Source of the DNA: Rubellimicrobium aerolatum
GTDB taxonomy: Bacteria > Pseudomonadota > Alphaproteobacteria > Rhodobacterales > Rhodobacteraceae
Assembly (NCBI RefSeq): GCF_017872975.1
Contig: NZ_JAGGJP010000005.1
Location: forward strand, 186,001 to 250,000
Reading direction: 5' to 3'
DNA: 64,000 nt
The notes below the pieces were generated by a model, which worked only from the letters and a program-made list of their open reading frames with translations, searched no databases and was not told where the DNA came from. Positions within the stretch are counted from its first letter, which is position 1. Every line of letters begins with the position of its first letter. Positions 52,440-61,235 of the stretch are shown piece after piece. The position numbers and the translations under genes were made by a program.

Positions 52440-52497
52440 CCGCGCGGCTCCCGGCGGCGGTTCCCTTCCGGCCCGCCCTGCCCTATGAGGCGGGCCC

Positions 52498-53316
52498 ATG
52501 TCCGACACCCCCTTCCGCGCCATCGGCCGCAAGTCCATCCGTCCCTCCGCCACGCCCCGCGACCTCATGGCCGAGGAGGAGCTGGCCGGCGTCTGGACCG
52601 CGCAGGTCGTCACCCTGCTGCCCGAGGCCTTCCCCGGCGTCCTGGGCCTGTCGCTGACCGGCAAGGCCCTGCGCGAGGGGCTCTGGGCGCTCCGGACCAT
52701 CGACCTGCGGCAGTTCGGCGACGGGCGGCACCGCAACGTGGACGACACCCCCGCCGGCGGCGGCGCGGGCATGGTGCTGCGCGCCGACGTGGGCGCGCGG
52801 GCGCTGGAGGAGGCGATCTCGCGCGCGCGGGGCGACGTGCCGCGCCTGCTGCTGTCCCCGCGCGGGCGGCGCTTCGATCAGGCGATGGCCCGCGACCTTG
52901 CGGGCCGCGACGGTGCGATCCTGTTCTGCGGCCGCTTCGAGGGCGTGGACGAGCGGCTGATCGAGGGCTTCGGGCTCCAGGAGGTCTCGCTCGGGGATTT
53001 CGTCCTGACCGGGGGCGAGATCGCGGCTCAGGCCTTGATCGACGCGACGGTAAGGCTTATGCCCCGCGTGCTCGGGAATCATCATTCGGCCGAGGAGGAA
53101 TCCTTTTCCTCCGGCCTGCTGGAATACCCGCAGTACACGAAGCCGGCCGTCTGGGAAGGGCGCGCGATCCCCGAAGTGCTTCTGTCGGGGCATCACGCGC
53201 GAATCACCTCCTGGCGGCAGGAGATGGCCGAAAGGCTGACCAAGGAACGGCGACCTGATCTCTGGCGGGACCACCTTGCATCGCAGGGGCTCCCGGAGGA
53301 AGACCGAGAGCTCTGA
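52498..53316 (+). CDS. trmD: tRNA (guanine(37)-N1)-methyltransferase
   Basis: Methylates G37 next to the anticodon of tRNAs reading CNN codons, preventing frameshifts. The 272-residue protein has the N-terminal trefoil knot: [46 protein letters not shown] and [13 protein letters not shown]; the C-terminal domain has [13 protein letters not shown] and [10 protein letters not shown]. It has an N-terminal extension of about 35 residues relative to E. coli TrmD. Followed by rplS, the conserved order. Confidence 0.96.
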   Translation: MSDTPFRAIGRKSIRPSATPRDLMAEEELAGVWTAQVVTLLPEAFPGVLGLSLTGKALREGLWALRTIDLRQFGDGRHRNVDDTPAGGGAGMVLRADVGARALEEAISRARGDVPRLLLSPRGRRFDQAMARDLAGRDGAILFCGRFEGVDERLIEGFGLQEVSLGDFVLTGGEIAAQALIDATVRLMPRVLGNHHSAEEESFSSGLLEYPQYTKPAVWEGRAIPEVLLSGHHARITSWRQEMAERLTKERRPDLWRDHLASQGLPEEDREL

Positions 53317-53367
53317 GGCCGCGAGAGACCTCCGGGGGTTCGCCCCGGGCAACCAGAGGAGGGTCCC

Positions 53368-53748
53368 ATGGACCTCATCGCGCAACTGGAGGCGGAACAG
53401 ATCGCCTCCCTCGGGAAGGACATTCCCGACTTCAAGGCCGGCGACACCATCCGCGTCGGCTACAAGGTGACCGAAGGCACCCGCTCGCGCGTGCAGATGT
53501 ACGAAGGCGTCTGCATCGCCCGCAAGCACGGCGCCGGGATCGCGGGCTCGTTCACCGTCCGCAAGATCTCGTTCGGCGAGGGCGTGGAGCGGGTGTTCCC
53601 CCTCTACTCCACCAACATCGACTCGATCACCGTGGTCCGTCGCGGCAAGGTCCGCCGCGCCAAGCTCTATTACCTGCGCGATCGTCGCGGCAAGTCGGCC
53701 CGCATCGCCGAGGTCACCAACTACAAGGCGAAGGAGGACTCCAAGTGA
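53368..53748 (+). CDS. rplS: 50S ribosomal protein L19
   Basis: A 126-residue L19: [72 protein letters not shown] and [19 protein letters not shown]. Located at the subunit interface. AGAGGAGGG precedes the ATG. The stop overlaps the GTG start of rpmE. Confidence 0.97.
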   Translation: MDLIAQLEAEQIASLGKDIPDFKAGDTIRVGYKVTEGTRSRVQMYEGVCIARKHGAGIAGSFTVRKISFGEGVERVFPLYSTNIDSITVVRRGKVRRAKLYYLRDRRGKSARIAEVTNYKAKEDSK

Positions 53749-53966
53749 GGTCCGGCATCCATCCCGAATATCATCTCATCGACGTCCGCATGACCGATGG
53801 CACCATGATCCAGATGAAGACCACCTGGGGCAAGGAAGGCGACACGATGAACCTGGAGATCGACCCGCTGTCCCACCCCGCCTGGACGGGCGGCGGCACG
53901 CGCCTCATGGACACCGGCGGCCGCGTCTCCAAGTTCAAGAACAAGTACGCCGGCCTGGGCTTCTGA
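53745..53966 (+). CDS. rpmE: 50S ribosomal protein L31
   Basis: A 73-residue L31: [46 protein letters not shown] and [14 protein letters not shown]. It contains no cysteines, so it is the zinc-free form. The GTG start overlaps the rplS stop (GTGA), coupling the two ribosomal genes. A terminator follows. Confidence 0.94.
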   Translation: MRSGIHPEYHLIDVRMTDGTMIQMKTTWGKEGDTMNLEIDPLSHPAWTGGGTRLMDTGGRVSKFKNKYAGLGF

Positions 53967-54011
53967 GCCCCTCCCCGGGGGCCCTGGGCCTCCGCCGACG
54001 ACGCCATCAGG

Positions 54012-54041
54012 ACGCCGCGCCCTCCCCCGGGGCGCGGCGTT
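54012..54041 (+). terminator. Terminator after rpmE
   Basis: ACGCCGCGCCC (54012-54022) pairs with GGGCGCGGCGT (54030-54040), then TTCC. An extra GC hairpin (CCCCTCCCCGGGGG region, 53968-53983) precedes it. It ends the ribosomal gene run. Confidence 0.75.
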
Positions 54042-54170
54042 CCGCGTTACGGGCCCCTGCGACCCCCGGATCGGCCGGCGCGTTTTCCGGCGCGGCGTTA
54101 AGGAAATCCTCACCATTGTCGGGCAGACTGGGCGGAAGGACGCAACCGACCATGCGAGGGGGGGGGACGA

Positions 54171-56312
54171 ATGCCGCGACTTCATCGACTTCCGGCCCGC
54201 ATCGCGGCCGTCATGGTCGGGACCATCCTGGTCCTCGTCCTGACGGTCAGCGGCTCGGTGCTGTGGATGACGCGGGCGCTGGACGACCAGGCCCGCCGCC
54301 AGGCCGAGGCGCGGATCCTCGACGCCCGCGACGGCATGGTGGAACGGGCGCGGCTCCTCGCCCTCGACTACGCCAAGTGGGAGGATACGGCGACCCACGT
54401 CACGGCGGGCGACACCGACTGGATGCGCGACAAGATCGGCGCCACCGCCATCGCCGGGGAGGCGTTCCAGATCGCCATGCTCTGGGGCGGCCCGCTGGAG
54501 CGGGACCTCGGCTGGACCATCGGCGGCCCCGCCGAGCCGCGCGAGGGCCTGCTCGACCCCCTGCTCCTCGGCCTCGCCGAAAGCCGGCTCGCGCTCGTGC
54601 CGCTCGACACCTACGACGGGACGGAGTTCTTCGCCTGGAGCGCCGGGCATCTCTACGTGCTCGCCGCCGCGCGGGTGGAGCACCTGACGGAGCGTGGGGG
54701 CGGCGTGCTGCCCGACGACCGGCTGGGGCGGCTCGTCATGGGCCAGCGGATCGGCGCGGCGACGGTGGGCGCGATGCGCGACGACCTCCTGCTGAGCGAG
54801 GTGGCCCTGGTGCGCCGCCCCCCGCAGGACCGGCCGTCGCTGCCGCTTCTCGACGCGCAGGGCGCGCCGGTGGCCTTCATCTCCTGGGAGCCGCCGCATC
54901 CCGGCTCGGACCTGCTGCGGCGGATGCTGCCGCTCCTCGTGGTGGTGATGGCGCTGACGGCGGGGCTGGTGGCCGTCGGCATGACGCTGGTGCGGCGCAG
55001 CGCCGATCACCTGATCGCGGCCGAGCGGCGGTCGGCCCTGGCGGCGCGGACCGACCCCCTGACGGGCCTGATGAACCGGACCGCCTTCAACGAAGCGCTG
55101 GCCACCCCCGCGCGGGAGGGGGAGCGCGCGATCCTCTACCTCGACGTGGACGGGTTCAAGCGGATCAACGATGCCATCGGCCACGCCGCCGGCGACTCCG
55201 TGATCGCCCACCTGGGCGAGCGGCTGTCCGACCTGGCCGGCCCCGGCTGCCTCCTGGCCCGGGTCGGCGGCGACGAGTTCGTGTTCATCCTCGACGGCCC
55301 CGACGCCGGGGCCCGCGCCCGCGACCTCGCCGCCGCCGTCGGCGCGGCGCTCCGGTCGCCGCTGGAGGTGCCGGGCCACCGGCTGCGGATCGGGGCCTCG
55401 GTGGGCTACGCGGTGCAGGGCAAGGCCGGCTCGACCGCCGAGGACCTGGTGCGGCACGCCGACCTCGCCATGTACGAGGCCAAGCGGCACCGCGACCGCG
55501 GGCCGGTCGCCTTCGGCGACATGATCGAGACCGCCGACCGCGAGGCCCGCATCATGGAGCGGGCGCTGCGCGAGGCGCTGGACCGCCCGGGCGAGCTGTC
55601 GCTGGTCTACCAGCCGATCCGCGACCCCCGGACGGGGCGGCTCGCCAAGGCCGAGGCGCTGGCGCGCTGGACCTCGCCCCAGCTCGGCCCGGTGCGGCCC
55701 GACCGCTTCATCGCCGTGGCCGAGCAGTCGGGCCTGATCGTGGACCTGGGCTGGCGGCTGTTCCTGCTGCTCTGCGACGACCTGGAGCGGCACGCCGACC
55801 TGGTGGCCTGCTTCAACGTCTCGCCGCTCCAGCTCCTCGCGCCGACCTTCGTGCCCGACCTGATCGGCGAGCTTGGCCGGCGCGGCATCGACCCGCGCCG
55901 CCTGGAGGTGGAGCTGACCGAGCGGGTGCTGGTGGACGACCCGCGCCTCGCGGCCGAGCGGCTGGAGGAACTGCGGGCGGCCGGCTTCCCGATCGCGCTG
56001 GACGACTTCGGCACCGGCTACTCCTCGATCGGCTACCTGCGGCAGATGGGCTTCGACACGCTGAAGATCGACCGCAGCTACGTCGCCGACCTGCACGACC
56101 GCATCGAGAGGCAGGCGCTGCTCAACGCGATGATCGAGCTGGCCCACGCACTGGGGCTGGAGGTGGTCTGCGAGGGGGTGGAGGCGGAGGACGACCTCCG
56201 GATCGTGCGCGAGCTGGGCTGCGACCTGGCGCAGGGCTATCACCTCGGCCGGCCCATGGCGCTCGGGGACCTCATGGCCCCGTGCCAGGGCCCGGCGCGG
56301 TCGGTGGCGTGA
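54171..56312 (+). CDS. CHASE4-GGDEF-EAL membrane protein (cyclic-di-GMP turnover)
   Basis: A 713-residue bifunctional signalling protein. A first membrane helix (about 12-33), a periplasmic CHASE4-like sensor (about 40-245, with the typical YAKWEDT), a second helix (about 250-275), a GGDEF domain with an intact active site GGDEF near residue 367 and a preceding DVDGFKRIND, then an EAL domain with EAL near residue 495, NVSPLQLL, ELTERVLVDD and DDFGTGYSS. Both catalytic motifs are intact, so synthesis and hydrolysis of cyclic-di-GMP are both possible. No inhibitory RxxD site is seen before GGDEF (sequence there is LSDL). Single gene. Confidence 0.93.
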   Translation: MPRLHRLPARIAAVMVGTILVLVLTVSGSVLWMTRALDDQARRQAEARILDARDGMVERARLLALDYAKWEDTATHVTAGDTDWMRDKIGATAIAGEAFQIAMLWGGPLERDLGWTIGGPAEPREGLLDPLLLGLAESRLALVPLDTYDGTEFFAWSAGHLYVLAAARVEHLTERGGGVLPDDRLGRLVMGQRIGAATVGAMRDDLLLSEVALVRRPPQDRPSLPLLDAQGAPVAFISWEPPHPGSDLLRRMLPLLVVVMALTAGLVAVGMTLVRRSADHLIAAERRSALAARTDPLTGLMNRTAFNEALATPAREGERAILYLDVDGFKRINDAIGHAAGDSVIAHLGERLSDLAGPGCLLARVGGDEFVFILDGPDAGARARDLAAAVGAALRSPLEVPGHRLRIGASVGYAVQGKAGSTAEDLVRHADLAMYEAKRHRDRGPVAFGDMIETADREARIMERALREALDRPGELSLVYQPIRDPRTGRLAKAEALARWTSPQLGPVRPDRFIAVAEQSGLIVDLGWRLFLLLCDDLERHADLVACFNVSPLQLLAPTFVPDLIGELGRRGIDPRRLEVELTERVLVDDPRLAAERLEELRAAGFPIALDDFGTGYSSIGYLRQMGFDTLKIDRSYVADLHDRIERQALLNAMIELAHALGLEVVCEGVEAEDDLRIVRELGCDLAQGYHLGRPMALGDLMAPCQGPARSVA

Positions 56313-56389
56313 CGCGGGGCGGACGTGGTTCCCCGGCCCGGCAGGGGCGACGCGGGTGGAGGGGCGAGGGACGGAGACGGTTCGGGGAT

Positions 56390-57510
56390 AGCCGCCTCGA
56401 TGGGATCGCCGCGGGCCCGGTCGGACCGGCGACACGCGGGCCAAGGCACGTCGTGAACCCGGACGGCGGCTGCCGCCCTCTCCGGCCTGAGACGACCGGG
56501 ATGCCTTGTTGGCCCGATTCGCGGCGCGGCCATGCCAATGTCAGGCTGTCGTCGCCGGACCCAGACGGCACCCGCCCTCGGGCGTGTCGGGAAGCCGCCC
56601 ATGGGTCGCCGCCGTCCAGTGCCAGCGCAGCCGGATCTTGGATGGGACCGCTGGCTTCGGACCGGATCGGTTGCGGTGACGACGGCCGGCCACTGCCCCG
56701 ACTGGACAGCCGGCTTCAGGCATCATGGCGGGGCGCGCGGCTCTGCAACCTCATTCTCCGACGGCGAGACCTGCCAAGCTGCCGTAACCGGGGCGCATTG
56801 CGCCAACGTCCCGGTCAGGCAGGCGAGCCTCGGCCGATTCCGTTCTCCATGCCGGGGCGAGAGAGGAGGCCGACGGGCTTCGGCGCAGCGGCCTGCCACC
56901 GCGATGCGTCGGCCGGCGAGGCACTATGCGGTGGGCTTCGCCACTCCTGACGGGACCGGAAGCTCGATCGCGCTGGTGACCCTCGGCCTCTGCGCGGCTC
57001 GGTGTCCTGATCGAGACAGGGAGAATCCGGGACTTTGGCCCAGCGGCCTGGGGCCGCGATGGGTCGGGCGGCGAGGCCACCGTCGGGCGGCTGGCTTCGG
57101 CGAGCCATTGGCATCGTGGCGGGAAGGGCCGGACAGGCGAGTGAAGCCCAGTCCCTTCCCTGCTTGGTGACAGGATCGGGGGACCGGGAGCGTCGGCCCG
57201 GCGGCCTGGGAGCACGAGCGGGCGGGCGGGACGGCGCTGTCCAGCGACGGGCTTTGACGAGCTGCCGTAACCGGGGCGCGAAGGGGCGGACAGACCGCTA
57301 GCGCCCGGCCCCGGCTCTGCTCGGTCAAGGGACCGGAGGCGAGACAACAAGAACCGGGAACCTCGGCTTGGCAGCCTGCGCCCATGATGGGTCGATCTGC
57401 GACGGCGCGGACGGGGGCCGATCACCGCCCGGACCGGGCCTCGACCGGCGTGAAGCCTCGTGGCGGGGTGAACGGACCCGGGCCTCGTCACGGCTTGGCG
57501 GCCGTCCAGG
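56390..57510. repeat. Degenerate ~160-bp repeat array in a gene-less region
   Basis: 56313-57611 has no credible gene. Related blocks recur at a spacing of about 155-170 bases: CAGCGGCCTG at 56886, 57041, a variant at 57199 and another at 57369, each near CCGCGATG-GGTCGG-type sequence. GCTGCCGTAACCGGGGCGC occurs at about 56776 and 57261, three periods apart. GTGGCGGG-type blocks also recur (56728, 57107, 57460). Unit lengths are not multiples of three, and the frames on both strands are broken or compositionally odd. I see no known element. Confidence 0.6.
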
Positions 57511-57542
57511 GGTCGTCGGTCCGCAGGCGGCCCGGGACACAA

Positions 57543-57579
57543 AGAAGGGGCTGGCGCGGCGGCGGGCGGCCGCGCCAGC
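57543..57579 (-). terminator. Terminator of the DEAD-box helicase gene
   Basis: On the minus strand GCTGGCGCGG pairs with CCGCGCCAGC (57570-57579 with 57550-57559), followed by CCCCTTCTTT. It lies 32 bases beyond the helicase stop codon. Confidence 0.8.
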
Positions 57580-57611
57580 TGGAGTGGGTCAGTGGGTCGG
57601 CGGCGGCCGGC

Positions 57612-58964
57612 TCAGGCTGCCGTGGTGCGGCGGCGCGGCGCGGCGGCCGGGCGGCGCGGCTTCTGGCCGGCGGGCTTGCCGCCGGGCGCTCCGACCTGCG
57701 CCGGGCGGCGCGAAGGCTGCTGGCCGGCCGACGGCCCGCCCGGACGGCCCTGCCCCGCAGGACGGCCTTGCCCCTGGCCTTGGCGCGGCTTGCCGCCCCG
57801 GTTCGCGCCGGGACGCGCGGCGGGCTCGGACACGCCCTCCCACGGGGCGCCCGAGGCGACGGGGATCTTGGCCTTCATCGCCTTTTCGATGTCCCGGAGC
57901 TCGCCCATCTCGTCGGGGGAGCAGAGGGCCACCGCCGTCCCGTCCGCCCCGGCGCGCGCGGTGCGGCCGATGCGGTGGACGTAGTTCTCGGGCACGTTGG
58001 GCAGGTCGTAGTTGTAGACGTGCCGGATGCCGGGGATGTCGAGCCCCCGCGCCGCCACGTCGGTCGCCACCAGCACCCGCACCTCGCCCTCGCGGAAGGC
58101 GGCGATGGCGCGGTCGCGCTGGCCCTGGCTCTTGTTGCCGTGGATCGCCGCGACGGCGTAACCGGCGGCTTCGAGCTGCCTGGCGAGCTTGTCGCTGCCG
58201 TGCTTGGTGCGGCCGAAGACGATGGCGAGCTCGTCCCGGTGCTTGTCGAGAAGCTCGATCAGCAGGTCGGTCTTGGCGCCCTTGGCGACATAGTGGAGCC
58301 ACTGGTCGATCTTGGCGACGGCCTGACCGGGCGGGTTGACCTGCACGCGGACGGGATCGGTCAGGAAGGCCCCGGCGATCTCCTCCATCAGCTTGGGCAT
58401 GGTGGCGGAGAAGAGCATGGTCTGGCGCTGCTTGGGCAGGAGCCCGGCGATGCGGCGCAGCGAGTGGATGAAGCCGAGGTCGAGCATCTGGTCGGCCTCG
58501 TCCAGCACCAGGAACTCGGTCTTGGAAAGGTCCACGGCACGACGGTCGAGGAGATCCACGAGGCGGCCGGGCGTCGCCACCAGGATCGCCACGCCGCGGG
58601 ACATCCGCTCGATCTGCGGGGTGAAGCCCACCCCGCCGGTGATGAGCGCGAGCTTGAGGTGCGACCCTTGGGCGAAGGCCGAGAGCGTGTCGTGGATCTG
58701 CCGCGCGAGCTCCCGCGTGGGGGCGAGGATCAGGGCGCGGGGGGTCTTGGGCTCGGCCTTGCGGCCGTTCTTCATGAGCGCGTCGAGCATCGGCAGGCCG
58801 AAGGCGGCGGTCTTGCCCGATCCGGTCTGGGCGAGGCCCATGACGTCGCGGCCCGCCATGGCGTGCGGGATGGCCTGGGTCTGGATCGGCGTTGGGTCGG
58901 TGATGCCCTGGTCGTTCAGGGCGGTGATGAGGCGGGGCGAGAGCCCCAGCGTGTCGAATTGCAT
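57612..58964 (-). CDS. DEAD-box RNA helicase, RhlE-like
   Basis: A 450-residue ATP-dependent RNA helicase. It has the Q motif (FDTLGLSPRLITALNDQGITDPTPIQTQAIP), Walker A AQTGSGKT, PTRELA, TPGRLVDLL, DEAD in VLDEADQML, SATMP, VATDVAARGLDIP and HRIGRTARAG. The C-terminal 70 residues are basic and rich in Gly, Gln, Pro and Arg, as in RhlE-type helicases active in rRNA processing and cold adaptation. ATG 58964 starts the conserved region; a longer frame to 59069 is not helicase-like. Confidence 0.93.
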   Translation of the reverse strand: MQFDTLGLSPRLITALNDQGITDPTPIQTQAIPHAMAGRDVMGLAQTGSGKTAAFGLPMLDALMKNGRKAEPKTPRALILAPTRELARQIHDTLSAFAQGSHLKLALITGGVGFTPQIERMSRGVAILVATPGRLVDLLDRRAVDLSKTEFLVLDEADQMLDLGFIHSLRRIAGLLPKQRQTMLFSATMPKLMEEIAGAFLTDPVRVQVNPPGQAVAKIDQWLHYVAKGAKTDLLIELLDKHRDELAIVFGRTKHGSDKLARQLEAAGYAVAAIHGNKSQGQRDRAIAAFREGEVRVLVATDVAARGLDIPGIRHVYNYDLPNVPENYVHRIGRTARAGADGTAVALCSPDEMGELRDIEKAMKAKIPVASGAPWEGVSEPAARPGANRGGKPRQGQGQGRPAGQGRPGGPSAGQQPSRRPAQVGAPGGKPAGQKPRRPAAAPRRRTTAA

Positions 58965-59280
58965 GGATGTCCTGTCAGGGGCCCGCAGGCCCGAATGGGT
59001 CCCCGTCCCGGCCCAGCGGGGTCCGGGCAGCGAGGGGTGGCAGCCGATGCGCTGACCCCCGGGCGGCATTGCCCTGGGACCGTCACGGCGCGGCTTCCCC
59101 TGCGTGAAAGGTGGGAACCTTGTGCCCGGCGATCTCGCGCATCAAGATGCGCCCTGCTCACGCGGCAGGACCGGCGGGTGAGTGGCACATGGGCCTCGGC
59201 GGGCCCCGAGTCAAGGACCGCTCGCCTTTTCCTCGCCATCTTGCGCCATTATACCGCTGCCGGATGCAAGGGGGGAAGCC
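58965..59280. promoter_or_regulatory. Divergent promoter region of the helicase gene and mipZ
   Basis: 316 bases without a gene. It holds a GCGCATC-AA-GATGCGC hairpin (59137-59152), an AAGGT-GGGA-ACCTT hairpin (about 59109-59122), and a candidate mipZ promoter TTTTCC (59227-59232) - 17 bases - TATACC (59250-59255). Long structured leaders are usual for cold-regulated helicase genes; that is inference. Confidence 0.4.
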
Positions 59281-60090
59281 GTGGCGCACATCATCGTCGT
59301 GGGCAACGAGAAGGGCGGCGCGGGCAAGTCCACCGTCGCCATGCACGTCGCCTCGGCGCTCGCGCGGATGGGGCATCGGGTGGGGTGCATCGACCTCGAT
59401 GTCCGGCAGCGCTCGCTCGGGCGCTACATTGAGAACCGGACGCGGTTCCTGGCCAAGGAGGGGCTGGACCTGCCGACGCCGCGCGACCTCCTCCTGCCGG
59501 AGATCGACGAGGCGGAGGTGCCGGAGGGCAAGAACGCGCAGGATCTCCGCCTCGGCCGCGCCGTGGCGGCGCTGGAGGCGGAGTCGGAGTTCATCGTCAT
59601 CGACTGCCCCGGCAGCCACACCCGGCTCGCGCAGGTGGCGCATTCGATGGCGGATACGCTGGTGACGCCGCTGAACGACAGCTTCGTGGACTTCGACCTC
59701 CTGGCGCGGATCGACACGGACGGGGAGAAGATCCTGGGGCCGTCGGTCTATGCGGAGATGGTCTGGAGCGCGCGGCAGTTGCGGGCGCAGGCGGGGCTCG
59801 CGCCCATAGACTGGATCGTCCTGCGGAACCGGCTGGGCAGCCAGGCGATGCTGAACAAGCAGCGGATGGAGGCGGCGCTGGCGCGGCTCGCCAAGCGGAT
59901 CGGGTTCCGCGTCGGGCCGGGGTTCTCCGAACGGGTGGTGTTCCGGGAGCTGTTCCCGCGGGGACTCACGCTCCTTGATCTGAAGGATATCGGCGTCAGC
60001 AGCCTGTCGATGTCCAACGTCGCCGCGCGGCAGGAGCTGCGCGAGCTGGTGCGGGCGCTGGGGCTGCCGGGAGTGGCGGTGCGGTTCTGA
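59281..60090 (+). CDS. mipZ: Division-plane positioning ATPase MipZ
   Basis: ParA/MinD-type P-loop ATPase that forms a gradient from the poles with ParB and keeps FtsZ at midcell in alphaproteobacteria. The 269-residue protein starts at GTG 59281 (AHIIVVGNEKGGAGKST) with the deviant Walker A GGAGKST and its signature Lys (EKGG). IDLDVRQRSLGRYIENR is Walker A', IDCPGSHTRLAQVAHSMADTLVTPLNDSFVDFDLL is specific to MipZ. RLGSQAMLNKQRM follows. GGGGGGAAG lies before the GTG. It is next to a bactofilin gene. Confidence 0.93.
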   Translation: MAHIIVVGNEKGGAGKSTVAMHVASALARMGHRVGCIDLDVRQRSLGRYIENRTRFLAKEGLDLPTPRDLLLPEIDEAEVPEGKNAQDLRLGRAVAALEAESEFIVIDCPGSHTRLAQVAHSMADTLVTPLNDSFVDFDLLARIDTDGEKILGPSVYAEMVWSARQLRAQAGLAPIDWIVLRNRLGSQAMLNKQRMEAALARLAKRIGFRVGPGFSERVVFRELFPRGLTLLDLKDIGVSSLSMSNVAARQELRELVRALGLPGVAVRF

Positions 60091-60192
60091 CGCAGCGTCG
60101 GGGCGTTCGGCGCGGGGGCCCTTGTCTCGCCGGCCCGTCTTGGGCTTGATGCGGCGAAGGCCGGCCCCGGGGGCCGAAGGGGAGATTGGATC

Positions 60193-60564
60193 ATGGCCAT
60201 GAGCAGCGGCGCCGCCGCCAATCCGGGCGCGGGCTACGGGGCGCAGGGCGGACGGTCGCACCTCGTCGCGGGGACGCGGATCGTGGGCGACATCAGCGCG
60301 CCGGGGCTCCTGGAGATCCAGGGCCAGGTCGAGGGGCGGGTGATGGCGGATTCGGTCGTCATCGAGGAGCGCGGCACCGTCAACGGCGAGGTGCAGGCGG
60401 CAGCGGTGGGCGTGAAGGGCACCTTCACCGGCCACATCGCCGGGGGTGCGGTCCGCATCCACGCCTCGGCCCGGCTGTCCGGCACGATCCGCTACGAGAC
60501 GCTGAGCATCGAGAGCGGGTCCGAGATCACCGCCACCTGCGAGAAGGTCAGGGCCGAGGGCTGA
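60193..60564 (+). CDS. Bactofilin (polymer-forming cytoskeletal protein)
   Basis: A 123-residue bactofilin: a short flexible N-terminus and a beta-helix core, VAGTRIVGDISAPGLLEIQGQVEGRVMADSVVIEERGTVNGEVQAAAVGVKGTFTGHIAGGAVRIHASARLSGTIRYETLSIE. The regular six-residue hydrophobic spacing of the beta-solenoid is visible. Bactofilins polymerise without nucleotide and scaffold cell-wall enzymes at membranes. Adjacent to mipZ, but each probably has its own promoter (103-bp gap). Confidence 0.92.
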   Translation: MAMSSGAAANPGAGYGAQGGRSHLVAGTRIVGDISAPGLLEIQGQVEGRVMADSVVIEERGTVNGEVQAAAVGVKGTFTGHIAGGAVRIHASARLSGTIRYETLSIESGSEITATCEKVRAEG

Positions 60565-60568
60565 GGGC

Positions 60569-60988
60569 GCGGCGTCCCGGATCCACCATCCGATCGCGCT
60601 CGATCCGGACGACGGGACTCTGCGGGTCACCTGCCCGGATCTTCCCGAGGTCACGAGCTTTGGAGGGATGGTCGCCGAAGCCTTGCACCACGCGGAGAAC
60701 GCGGTAGCCGTGGCAGGCTGGCTGGCGCACGGCGAGCCGATCCCCCGCCCGAGCAGCAGCCATCGTCCTACGGTCCCGCTCCGCCTATCGCTCGCGTAAG
60801 GTCGAACTGATCTGGGCCTTGCGCGTCCGCGATCTGTCGCAGGCCGATCTGGCGTGGGAGGCGGGCCTGCGGAAGCGGCAGGTGAAGCGTCGTCCTGATT
60901 CAAGACGCGGCGTTCAAGTCGGCCGCGACGAGGCAGCGTTCAGGGCCTTGGGGGGTCGGGTGAGCGTAGGCATGGAGCCGAGCGGCTG
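60569..60988 (+). pseudogene. Frameshifted hicB-type antitoxin gene
   Basis: Two reading frames together give a HicB antitoxin. Frame one (60578 to a TAA at 60797-60799) reads DPDDGTLRVTCPDLPEV, TSFGGMVAEALHHAENAV and HGEPIPRPSSSHRPTVPLRL, the HicB RNase-H-like fold. Frame two, overlapping around 60780-60800, continues RKVELIWALRVRDLSQADLA, WEAGLRKRQVKR and DEAAFRALGGRVSVGMEPSG to a TGA at 60986-60988, the HicB helix-turn-helix. No start codon precedes frame one and no hicA toxin gene is adjacent. So it is a relic of a toxin-antitoxin locus, broken by at least one frameshift and a lost 5' end. Confidence 0.75.
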
Positions 60989-61046
60989 ACCTTGATGGAT
61001 CAGGTCAAGGCCATGCCTGAAGATAACTTCATCTGCTGGAGGACTC

Positions 61047-61123
61047 TGGCGCGCTGGGGAGGATTCGAACCCCCGACCCCTTGATTCGTAGTCAAGTACT
61101 CTATCCAACTGAGCTACCAGCGC
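61047..61123 (-). tRNA. tRNA-Arg (anticodon ACG)
   Basis: 77 bases on the minus strand with encoded CCA. The acceptor GCGCTGG pairs with CCAGCGC; discriminator G. The anticodon stem CTTGA/TCAAG encloses CTACGAA, giving anticodon ACG (inosine at 34, reading CGU/CGC/CGA). The T-arm GGGGG-TTCGAAT-CCTCC has one G-T pair. It lies next to the broken hicB and convergent with it. Confidence 0.95.
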
Positions 61124-61235
61124 GCGGCAGAGTGAGGGCGATGTAACCGTGGCCACCGGGGTTGGCAAGGGCCATTCCAAGGAGGGCGGCGCACTTGCCG
61201 CAAGGTCGGGCCGCAAGGTCGGGCGGGAGCCCCGA

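Noticed and set aside
56532-57170. Overlapping 150-260 codon frames on both strands in the gene-less region after the GGDEF-EAL gene
   Set aside because: They cross the ~160-bp repeat units in different frames, lack any motif, and have no plausible ribosome sites.
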